From: Gracilaria vermiculophylla
Lineage: Eukaryota > Rhodophyta > Florideophyceae > Gracilariales > Gracilariaceae
NCBI GenBank assembly: GCA_019155205.2
Contig: JAHNZQ020000308.1
Coordinates: 5,982,112 to 6,031,437, forward strand
DNA length: 49,326 nucleotides
Reading direction: 5' to 3'
Below, piece by piece: positions 41,664-49,326 of the stretch. Positions within the stretch are counted from its first letter, which is position 1, and the number at the start of each line of letters is the position of its first letter. Position numbers and translations under genes: made by a program. The notes beneath the pieces are model-generated. The model ran no database searches. It was given only the letters and a program-made list of their open reading frames with translations, and was not told the origin of the DNA.

Positions 41664-43375
41664 CTAAGATGAGGCGTATGTGAGGGCAACGGCCTCTTGC
41701 TCTCCCACGAGCGTGAGCTCGTCGACCTCCTCCGCGGTGCTGGAGTCCAACTTCAGAGCGGATGCCCGACGGGTCCTAGAGCCTGCTGGTTTGCCCGAAA
41801 GTGGATCATGGCTGCGACGAGCGGCACGGTGGGTATACTCATAGAATTCCATGAAACGAGCTAGCTCCGTATAGGTGTCCTTCGGGTGCGTTGTCAGGTG
41901 ATTACGCACCCTCGCGCGTATCGAGGGAAGGAGTCCCTCGACAAACAACGACTTCCACCGCCGTTCGGAGTACACGTTCGCACACCGTAAGGCCTTCGTC
42001 CACAACTTCTGTGAGAGCTCCGTCTCGGTCATTCCGGCGTTCTGCCCATAGGAGGTGACTTTAGCATTGGCATCGAGTATCACCTCGTCCGTGGCGTACC
42101 TTTTAAGGAGGAAGTTGATTACCTCCGGTACGTCGTCAAGATCTCCGTTCCAGGGTCATCCAGTATGGTGCTCTCCCCCGTGAGGCGTGGCTGCACCAGC
42201 GAGTGCGCTTGGCCTGTGAGGTAGACTTGTAAGGATTATACGGCGGCACCTTCATGGACACCATTGGTATCACACGCTGAACGGAAGTGCGTAAGAAAAT
42301 TCAACACCGAGATGGGGTCTTGGCCTGAGAAGGAGTGCTTCTTCATTTGAATATCCATACGGCGCTGCATCTTCGTGAGTCGTTTAGCGACCGACGCGTC
42401 GTAAAGAGTGGAGCAATCTTTCAACCTGTAGGTGTCATAATCCATCACTTTGGCGAAGAGGTCGTTAAGCGAGACAACCTTTCTGACCCTTCTGCTTTTC
42501 TGCCTAGGAGGTGTATTGTCCTCCGTGCTGGTGCTGTTTACGGATTCGGAGTCTGAGCGTCTCTCCGAATCGGTGTCTCGCTTTCTTTTTTTCTCCCTCC
42601 GTTTCTTCGGGCGTCTTTTCTTTTGGTGGTCTGGGTTACTGACGATACCCCCGTTATCGCGATCCATCAGAGGAGTTTCCCGTCCTTCTCTCCTTGAGTG
42701 AATTCCTTCGCGACCAGTATCCTGCCCTCCTCCGTAAGGCATCAGGTCCAGACGGTTCATAGCAGGATTACGGAGATCATCCGGTTTCCGTACAGCAGTG
42801 TCCTTTCCTCCTCTGTCGTAGGGGGTGGCAGTATCTTGTCCTTCTCCGCCCGAGGTCACCTTAGGTGTTGATAAAGAGAACCTCTCTTGTACGGAAGAAT
42901 ATCTTTGAAACGTCGCTGCGGAGAGCAGCTGTTTGGTTGGAGAACGTACCTCCGCACGGATAACATCTGAGATCTCCTTTAGCAAGGGGTCGGAATCCAG
43001 CAAAGTATCCACAGCACGGTGGGCGCTCTCCGTTGCGATTTCCTTTACAAAGACGTGGCGGCGCGCTCCGAAGTGGGCTTCAACACCTGCAGGTATTCTT
43101 TCGACAAGCTCTTGTGAGAACAAATCCATAAGGTGCGGGGCCAGCGACTCCAGGAGGGAGTTAGCCTCTGGTTGTTCCCGTCCCTGCAGCTCCTGAGTTA
43201 GCGGCTGCAAAGCCGTGTGCGGTTCTTCAACCTCCACATCGGCGTTCTCGAGAGGTGTCGCGGGGGATTCCGCTTGCCTCCGATCGTGCATTCTCCTTAG
43301 GCGCTTCTTGAAACGCTCCACAGAGGAGCCAGGATTCCGAAGGAGACTTTCAGAGTCCTCCAGGGTGGCGGCCAT
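41664..43375 (-). pseudogene. Chromovirus 2 gag, decayed
   Basis: ATG at 43375 starts a 379-codon frame: a charged N-terminus, LAPHLMDLFSQELVERIPAG, a long basic stretch (KKRRPKKRREKKRKRD) likely to bind RNA or act in the nucleus, then the capsid motif HSFSGQDPISVLNFLTHFRS. It stops at 42236. The remainder continues after a stop and a frame shift at 42083-41664 with ELSQKLWTKALRCANVY and GLLPSIRARVRNHLTTHP. A cysteine-rich tail just beyond (about 41600-41500, containing CRICLSREPVHC) may be a degenerate zinc knuckle. Confidence 0.85.
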
Positions 43376-43669
43376 CTCCTGGGGAGCACTGCGCGTGCTG
43401 CGCCCACCAACGGAGTGGTTGCTTGGGGGTTCTGTACGGAACTTCCATTAGGGCTTCTCAAAAGTCCATAGAAGAGTAGGTCGGGGGTGGTTTTCTTCTA
43501 CTTCCGAATGACCTTAAGGAAGAATTCCAGTGTTGGGGTCCGACCGTTGCAAACTAGAAACACGGTTCTGCTTCGAATTTTGCGAATCCATTAGAAAACG
43601 GACCTCCTAAGTCGGGAGAACAGTTGTGGTACTGTCAGTTCTCCTTTCGAGGTAGTAGAGCACAACGTC

Positions 43670-44170
43670 TGTTAGTTTAGTACAGTGGCTCCTACGGAAA
43701 TAAGGTGGTCTGGCCTTAAGGTATAATATTCCTAGGGAGGGCTCGTATTTTATTAGCTGGGCCACGTGGTGCATAATCCCGCCCACGTGCGCTACAGTAT
43801 CCTTGAGGAACAGTAGAATTATTATTTATTTGTAGTTAATTTAGGCAGATAATTAGTACAGTAGCGAGACCTGCCGAGGCGGGCTCCCGGCTTGATACTT
43901 AATCTGCCGGGTGAGCTCGACCTCTGGGGAAGTAAAGACAAGCACCCTTGAGTCTTCATCTACTTTTCCGGTTGGAGTCTCTTGTCAATCAACGTAGGTT
44001 TCTAAGCCGCCGATCCCCAGGTCGCATCATAGCAGCGCCTATAGCAGCATTGTCCGCCTAGTCAACCTACCCTCCGCTTGGTGTTTGCGAATCTCCTTTA
44101 AGAATTCCCCCGGCTCGCGACAGCGGATACCGGAGACCACCTTTAGGATTACGCGCCTTTGGAGTCAACA
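43670..44170 (-). repeat. LTR of chromovirus 2, 501 bases
   Basis: On the minus strand it starts TGTTGACTCC at 44170 and ends CTAACA at 43670, the expected TG...CA with short inverted termini TGTT/AACA. It contains AATAAAATACGAGCC, a TATA-like or polyadenylation-like element, about 90 bases before the end. The untranslated leader of the element follows directly. A diverged copy in opposite orientation is at 44241-44689. Confidence 0.8.
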
Positions 44171-44240
44171 AAAACTCCTAACGGACGTTGTGCTTTACTA
44201 CCTCGATAGGAGGGCTGACAGTTCCCCAGTTAGAATTTTT
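44171..44240 (+). repeat. Spacer with LTR end and leader of an inverted sibling element
   Basis: These 70 bases separate the two inverted LTR copies. AACTCCTAAC matches the terminal AAACTAACA of the LTR, and GGACGTTGTGCTTTACTACC matches the start of the chromovirus 2 leader, but in plus orientation. So the spacer is an LTR end and leader start of a sibling element facing the other way. Confidence 0.65.
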
Positions 44241-44689
44241 TGTTGACTCCAAAGGTGCGTGTTCCTAAAGGTGGTATCCGGTATTTGCCGTCGCGAGCTG
44301 GGGGATTTCTTAAAGAGGATCCGCAAACACTAAGCGGAGGGGGAGGTTCACTGGGCGGACAATGCTCCTACAGGCGCTGCTATGATGCGACCTGGGGATG
44401 GGCGGCTTAGAAATCTGAGGATGATGGACGAGAGTCTCCAACCGAAAAAGTAGATGAAGACTCAAGGGTGCTTGTCTTTACTTCCCCAGAGGTCGAGCTC
44501 ACCCGGCAGATTAAGTATCAAGCCGGGAGCCCGCCTTGGCAGGTCTCACTAGTGTACTTATTACTTGCGTAAATTAACTGAAATGAATAATAATTTTACC
44601 GTACCTGAACGATACTGTAGCGCACGCGGACGGAATTCTGCACCACGTGGCTCAGATAATAAAATACGAGCCCTCCCTAGGAACATCAT
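44241..44689 (+). repeat. Inverted, truncated second copy of the chromovirus 2 LTR
   Basis: Starts TGTTGACTCC at 44241 and follows the LTR at 43670-44170 in reverse complement to CCTCCCTAGG at about 44688, with small differences throughout (roughly 10 percent by eye). The last 60-70 bases of the LTR are missing; there the copia gag sequence begins. Together the two copies form an inverted repeat with arms near 450 bases. Confidence 0.85.
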
Positions 44690-45201
44690 GCAATAAAGAC
44701 ACTCCACAATATCACATTACGATCCACTATACTACATTATGGATATTAAAATTGCGATGGCGAGTTTCTTTGGAATCTTGTTTCCATGACCTCAATTTTC
44801 TCCAAGATGCCTTTCATCTTATCGATGTGTTTGCCCATATCTTGCATTGTGCTAGAGTACCTTAGACCGATAAGTTCCGTCATCTTCGCAGTTCTTGATG
44901 CTGCGGACTTCGAATCAAAGCGTTCTCCAAACTTGCGCAACATTAAAAAGGGATTGTGAACGTTTCCACGCACAAAACAAAGTGCTATTTTTGATAGAGC
45001 GTTCACAATGATACTTGATGCTTTCTATTGAGTTTTCAAGAACTGAGTCTTCCTCTCTTCGCTGTTGGAGAGGCACTCTTCTTGGTCCAGGGCTTCTCCT
45101 ACACCTTTGCGATTACACGCTGCTTCGATTCTGTTCTTCCACAGAATATAATCCTGACCTTCTCCGAGTGTATCGATCCGCATTCTGTCTGGCTCTGACA
45201 T
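44690..45201 (-). pseudogene. Copia gag N-terminal part, decayed
   Basis: The ATG at 45201 gives MSEPDRMRIDTLGEGQDYIL with YILWKNRIEAACNRKG, the typical start of copia gag. The same frame passes a TAG at 45025-45027 into SSIIVNALSKIALCFVRGN, FGERFDSKSAASRTAKMTEL and DKMKGILEKIEVMET, the helical capsid-like region. A one-base shift then continues as IPKKLAIAILIS, and DIVECL-like sequence reaches about 44695, where the inverted LTR copy begins. No zinc knuckle or pol follows on this side. The continuation fits the copia piece that starts at about 25577. Confidence 0.85.
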
Positions 45202-45962
45202 GGAGATTATCAGATGTGACAAATGGGACTTGACTAGCGCAGAAAGTGAAAATCAAGGTGTGCACAGTTGGTGGTTGGATTCTTAGAGCTAGATTGTAAC
45301 GCGTACGGTAGCTGCAGTCCCATAATCTTTCACGATATTTGAGTGAACCTCAAGAGTTAATGAGTGGTCTGATGCCTCTACATCTGTCTAAGCAGTTTAT
45401 AAGCAGTTCTATTCGGTGCAAGGGTCACTACAGCAGTCTATTGCATGAGTAAATTAAGCAAAATGTATAGTAGATACTCCACAAGGATGTCCTTAACATC
45501 AAGATGTCGTGAGACATAATATGAATGAGCCGCGCTGTACCTAACACCTTTTCTATTACATGTGATCCCCCACCACGCATGTTTAAAAAGTCAAATAAAT
45601 CAATGGCGCTACCATTCCACCGTGTTCCCGGTATTTGCCACGCAAGTTGCTCTCACAGGTTCACGTCAACTGGTGAGATCCTCTCACTATGTTTCACTAT
45701 TGATTGATTTGCACTCCGGCCTGCCCCACTCGTCACCCTCCAGGCGAAAGTGTTACAGAGTAATCACCATCTACCATAAAGTGTTAACAACATTTGTCGC
45801 AGCGTATGTATCTGGAGCGTATGTAAGTTTCATAGAGATGAGGCAATTCAACCAAAAAACATTTCACAAGTTTAATACACCCAAAATTTTCAATCACAGT
45901 TTTAATTTGCTCTTCAACATATTAGCTTTTTCCCCATAAGATAAGTTCGTGGGATTAGACCT
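45202..45962. other. Copia upstream sequence and intergenic region
   Basis: No gene. A 5' LTR of the copia element is expected here. A possible one on the minus strand starts TGTTAAGG at 45498 and ends TTACA at 45295, with a TATAAAC box inside, but I found no second copy to confirm it. ATTAAA on the minus strand at 45871-45876 may be the polyadenylation signal of the M3 peptidase gene. Confidence 0.4.
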
Positions 45963-48030
45963 CTACTTTGGGTCATGGCACTTACTAGTCTGAGAGTCTC
46001 CCTTTCTCGCTTGAAAAAATGCCCATTCCTCCTCGAAGCGGCTAATTTTCAATTCGACCGTCTCCGCTAATTCGTCCCAAATAGTATCTTCCAAGATGTT
46101 GTACTGCAGATGTTTCTGTACCACGTCTTCGGTGGTCATTCTGCCCGTATCCATGAAAAAGTCGTTGTGAATCTGGTGGCAGTAGTCCTTATTCGATTTG
46201 CACTTTGCGAGCAACTTTTCTGCCATCAGGTAACCAAATGTGTACTGCCAGTTATAAAATGGAGTGTCGGTCTTGTAGTAGTGGAGGGTTTTGTAAGCAA
46301 AGTATCCCATCTGATCGAGACTTTTCAAGTTGGCGCCATAGTAATCACGCCAGGCTTCCACCATCAGATCATTAACAACCGTTTTGGACAGTTTGCCTCT
46401 GTGGTTGTGCATTTTGGCCTCAAATTCGAATCTCGTCGGGCGATGCGACATGTAATCAACAACTCTCCTCGTCGTTCTGTAATGAGCCGACACTAATGCT
46501 GTCGCCTGCTTACCTTCAGCGTCAATCAATGACCAGTCGTCCATAATCGCTTCGAAGAATAAACTGGCTGTCTCGGCAAGATTCAATCCAAATATTTTTT
46601 GAGAGAAAGGTAGTTTCTTCATTACTTCTACGTGATAAGCGTGGCCCAGCTCATGAGCAAGAGTGTTCAATTTCACTCGACTACCACTGTAAGAATCCAT
46701 GTACACAACAGGAATTCCATCGACAGGGAAATAGGCACAATGACTGTTCGAAGAAACGAGAGAAAGCAAAGTAATATGTCAGAAGATTAGTCATTGGAAA
46801 ATTCTTCTTGGTTTCGTGCACTTACGATCCAGATTTCTTAGTGTCCGTAATAGAACCTTCGATCAATTCCTCATCTCTCATACGTCTCACAAAGTCGCCA
46901 GCTTCTGGAATATACGCTCCCACTGCTTCAGCGATGAGGTCGATTGCTTTGTCGTAGGGAACCAGGTCTTCTTCCGTCTCGAAGGGAGACGATGCCCAAA
47001 TATCCCAAGGATCCAGCACCGATTTTCCCCATGTTTCTGCATGAGTTAGAAGCGCACGACTGTTCCTCGATGCCTGTTTTCGGATCATCTTAAACATGGA
47101 ATCGTGCGACGAGAGTTCCATACGAGCTGCAGCAAGTGTCTCCGTGAGAGACGTTTGATTTCGAAGTTTATCGTTGGTTGAACGCCACTTGGTAATAGAA
47201 TTAAGAGCCGCTGCGAGAGGTACATCAAGAGAAAGCCACCCTTCACGCTCTGCTAACCAGGCTCTCTTGCGAAGATCTGGATCGGGATTGTCGTTGTAGG
47301 AAATGATAGCTGACAACCCCATTTCCTTCTCCTCATTGTCCACCGTGAGGTTGACCTTGAACGCTGTACTGGACTCGGCCCAAAGTGTGTTCCATGCGGT
47401 GTATCCGGGGGCTGAAAAAGCGGTGATGATATTCTCCTCGGGCAAGGACAGCGTGTGCAGCTTCATCTTGCGAGTTTGGCGGAGGTAAAACTCGGCCTCC
47501 TTGGCTGAATCATCACTGTTAATAAATTCTTCGAACACTTCTTCCTTGCATAGTTTGAGAATGATGGCAGCCGGCAAATACGCCTGCGTGAACGGGACCA
47601 TGATGCTGCCCACCTCAGCTTGGAATTCATGTGCTTCTTCATCTGTACCGTCGGCACTCAGTCGCTCTAAGGAGTAGGTAGCCGCGTCGAAAAGAAGGAC
47701 ACTTCCTTTCCAGTACTCCTTGTTCATAGAGACCAGGTGCTCAATGAGTCCCACTTTGCGTGCTTCTTCGAGGGAAATATCGGCAACACGATCGACGAGA
47801 GGTTTAATGTGAGATCCGATGAGGTCTAGCATTTTACGGCACATCTCAGCATCTTGAAGATTTTGACGCAATCTGTCATCTTGGGTGGACTTGTAGGGCA
47901 GGACCCAGGGACGACCTGCATAGGGGTTATCTGAAGAAGAACAATCATCGAGAGAAGCATAGTTGATGGTAGCGAAGATGGGCAGAATAAAGACGACGAG
48001 CCAGACAGCTCTGATTGGAGCATAGGCCAT
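45963..48030 (-). CDS. Secreted M3-family metallopeptidase (oligoendopeptidase F-like), 661 aa, two exons
   Basis: Zinc peptidase expected to cleave short peptides. Exon 1 is 48030-46826 and exon 2 is 46743-45963, joined within a serine codon (402). The ATG at 48030 is chosen because it begins a signal peptide (MAYAPIRAVWLVVFILPIFA); the open frame extends further upstream with no such feature. The active site is TLAHELGHAYH, with H432, E433 and H436, and the third zinc ligand E459 lies in LNLAETASLFFEA, both matching the M3B oligoendopeptidase F pattern. The sequence just before it, HCAYFPVDGIPVVYMDSYSG, fits the substrate-cleft strand of that family. Length is normal. M3B enzymes are mostly cytosolic bacterial proteins, so a signal peptide is notable. 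It ends in TAG. A TATA-like box lies about 80 bases upstream. It appears intact. Confidence 0.88.
46744..46825 (-). other. Spliceosomal intron, 82 bases, in the M3 peptidase gene
   Basis: On the minus strand it begins GTAAGT and ends in a pyrimidine-rich tract followed by CAG. A possible branch point is CTAATC, about 50 bases before the acceptor. Without removal the frame stops at once (TAA inside GTAAGT); with removal the protein reads KKSGS-HCAYFPVDG in frame. It is the only intron I could define in the window. Confidence 0.9.
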
Positions 48031-49326
48031 GGTGTTGGGAAGGAAATGAGGGCGCAGGATACGTGGCGGGGGGGAAGAGCTCATATAGATAAGGGGTGCT
48101 ATGGTGTATTTTATAGGCACTGCCTCAGAGGCATCAATGTCAACGATAGTTTCGTCGTTGGGGAGGAAAATCTGAAACCATCGACAGCACACATGCACGT
48201 GCTAAACAGAACGGAAGGTCCTAAAAGTACGTTGGTCTTACGGAGGGGTTGATAAAATATGTGGCACGGGTGGAGAGCTTTGATGTACTATAGCATGATG
48301 ATGTATGAGTAACGCTGCGTCGAAACTCCGGTGTCTTGTTCTGCACTTGACGGCGATTGGTGAATCGTTTACAACAAAAGCGGGTGGTGCACGCCATACA
48401 TTCAGCGGCGCTCACTGGTGCTCCAGTGGTTTCGCTGATGTCATCACCCAAGACAGCAGTTTTATAGCGTGGCCGGTCTTGTCTTTGCCCTGACTACCCT
48501 CAGGAACCATAACGGGCTCAAATTGTCAGTTCGACCTGTAGTGTGTCGGAAAGTCAATTTGACTTCGAACTCGGCAAGTGAAGCCGACCTCATTTGCGTA
48601 TTTCTGCAGCACTCCCAAGGTTTGATATGTCTTAGGAAAGCAGGGTGTCTTAGCTTTTTGTGTACAAAATCTAGGCTTCTAAATTAAAAAAAACAAACGT
48701 CGTGGTAAGCAAAATACTGTAGCGTTCCAAATGGTACTGTTTTCGCATATAATATTAATGTGTCGCGCATGTCAAGCTCGTGTCCACGACCGGCATCAGC
48801 GCCCACAGAGCGTTTTTTTCTCGCCATGTCCGAGTACGCACCGCCCAGGACTCAAGTGGACACCGGTGCATTATAACGTTTAGTGTAGGACAAACGTATG
48901 GTACCGGAAAGTCTTGCCATCGTCAGCAGTTGGGAGCGTAATCGAAGAACATTTAATCCCGTTTCCCTCGTAACAGCAAGTACAACAGGCTGCAGGCGAT
49001 GGCAGAAATGAAACACCTTGTAACTTGCTTCCACGTAAACACACTTACCGATATCATTATCCTTCTTGCCTCGTGGTACCATGGGTAGATCTTTAGTGAC
49101 TCCGAAGAGTAGGAGCCGCAGATTGGTCGCAACAGGTGCACCGCACCGAGAGCTCGGAGCTCAACAAGAAAACCTTGCGAGAGTAATTCAAGGCCTTTCT
49201 AAGGGTCGTTCCATGACTTTTTTTTTACGGAAACAGGAAACGCTTAATCTGTAGCTATCCAGTAAAATGAACCCACGTCGCAAACTGTGGAGGCCTCATT
49301 TCGTTTCCGTCTGCGGCACAATTGTT
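48031..49326. other. Promoter and intergenic region at the right end
   Basis: The first 90 bases are the leader and promoter of the M3 peptidase. The rest holds only short frames without protein-like features. I see no RNA gene or repeat in it. Confidence 0.5.
48108..48115 (-). promoter_or_regulatory. TATA box of the M3 peptidase gene
   Basis: TATAAAAT on the minus strand, 78-85 bases upstream of the ATG at 48030, the best match to a TATA consensus among the genes here. A C-rich run follows it. Confidence 0.55.

Larger units (their letters stand above)
37055..44170 (-). mobile_element. Ty3/gypsy chromovirus 2, minus strand, decayed
   Basis: Minus-strand order: 5' LTR (44170-43670), gag (43375-41664), protease (41086-40541), reverse transcriptase (40048-39364), RNase H (about 39100-38840), integrase (about 38600-37300) and chromodomain (about 37258-37055). 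It belongs to the same lineage as chromovirus 1, whose gag and integrase align with it by eye. Decay is by both frameshifts and stops, unlike the stop-dominated decay of chromovirus 1. The 3' LTR is not visible and may be in the assembly gap or deleted. Confidence 0.88.

Noticed and set aside
45295..45498. A copia 5' LTR with TGTTA...TTACA ends
   Set aside because: The boundaries look plausible, but no second copy could be found next to the pol end at about 21890, so it is only mentioned.
1..49326. tRNA, rRNA or CRISPR-type arrays
   Set aside because: I found no cloverleaf-like sequence, no rRNA-like conserved stretch and no regularly spaced identical repeats. Short tRNA genes could still have been missed by eye.

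Overview
The window is eukaryotic nuclear DNA. It carries a spliced gene (82-base GT-AG intron at 46744-46825), TATA-like boxes 60-85 bases upstream of several start codons, AATAAA or ATTAAA signals after stop codons, and LTR retrotransposons of both the Ty1/copia and Ty3/gypsy chromovirus groups. Host genes are few, short of introns and mostly encode proteins with signal peptides. My best guess is a retrotransposon-rich red macroalga (Florideophyceae, for example the Chondrus group), with an oomycete-like protist as the main alternative. The sequence alone does not settle this.

Layout. 1-12600 is sparse: a secreted protein of unknown function at 2341-2925 (+) lies between two direct copies of a 160-base repeat, and a secreted DNA/RNA non-specific endonuclease is at 6000-6704 (-). 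The rest is non-coding or decayed, with a few GC-rich blocks. 12649-16406 (-) holds the wreck of one long gene whose 3' third is ten Sel1-like repeats, broken by stops and a few frameshifts. 17049-20544 (+) is a cluster of three apparently intact genes: a cysteine-rich membrane or secreted protein, a secreted GMC oxidoreductase and another secreted unknown. 45963-48030 (-) is a secreted M3-family metallopeptidase in two exons.

Between these lies about 23 kb of nested retrotransposons. A decayed copia element on the minus strand appears in two pieces: the gag zinc knuckle and pol at about 21890-25590, and the gag N-terminus at 44690-45201. The roughly 19 kb between the pieces is gypsy material: chromovirus 1 on the plus strand (about 25600-33261), a divergent pair of unrecognised long ORFs (33434-34414 minus, 34440-36323 plus), a 100-N assembly gap, and chromovirus 2 on the minus strand (37055-43375) with a 501-base LTR at 43670-44170. 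A second copy of that LTR lies in inverted orientation at 44241-44689, making a large foldback. Both chromoviruses have related gags, DTGAG proteases, YIDD reverse transcriptases and C-terminal chromodomains, and both are dead.

The points most worth following up are the divergent ORF pair, the LTR foldback, the copia gene split by about 19 kb, and the prevalence of in-frame stops over frameshifts in several decayed reading frames. Intact host genes here end with both TGA and TAG, which argues against a reassigned stop codon.
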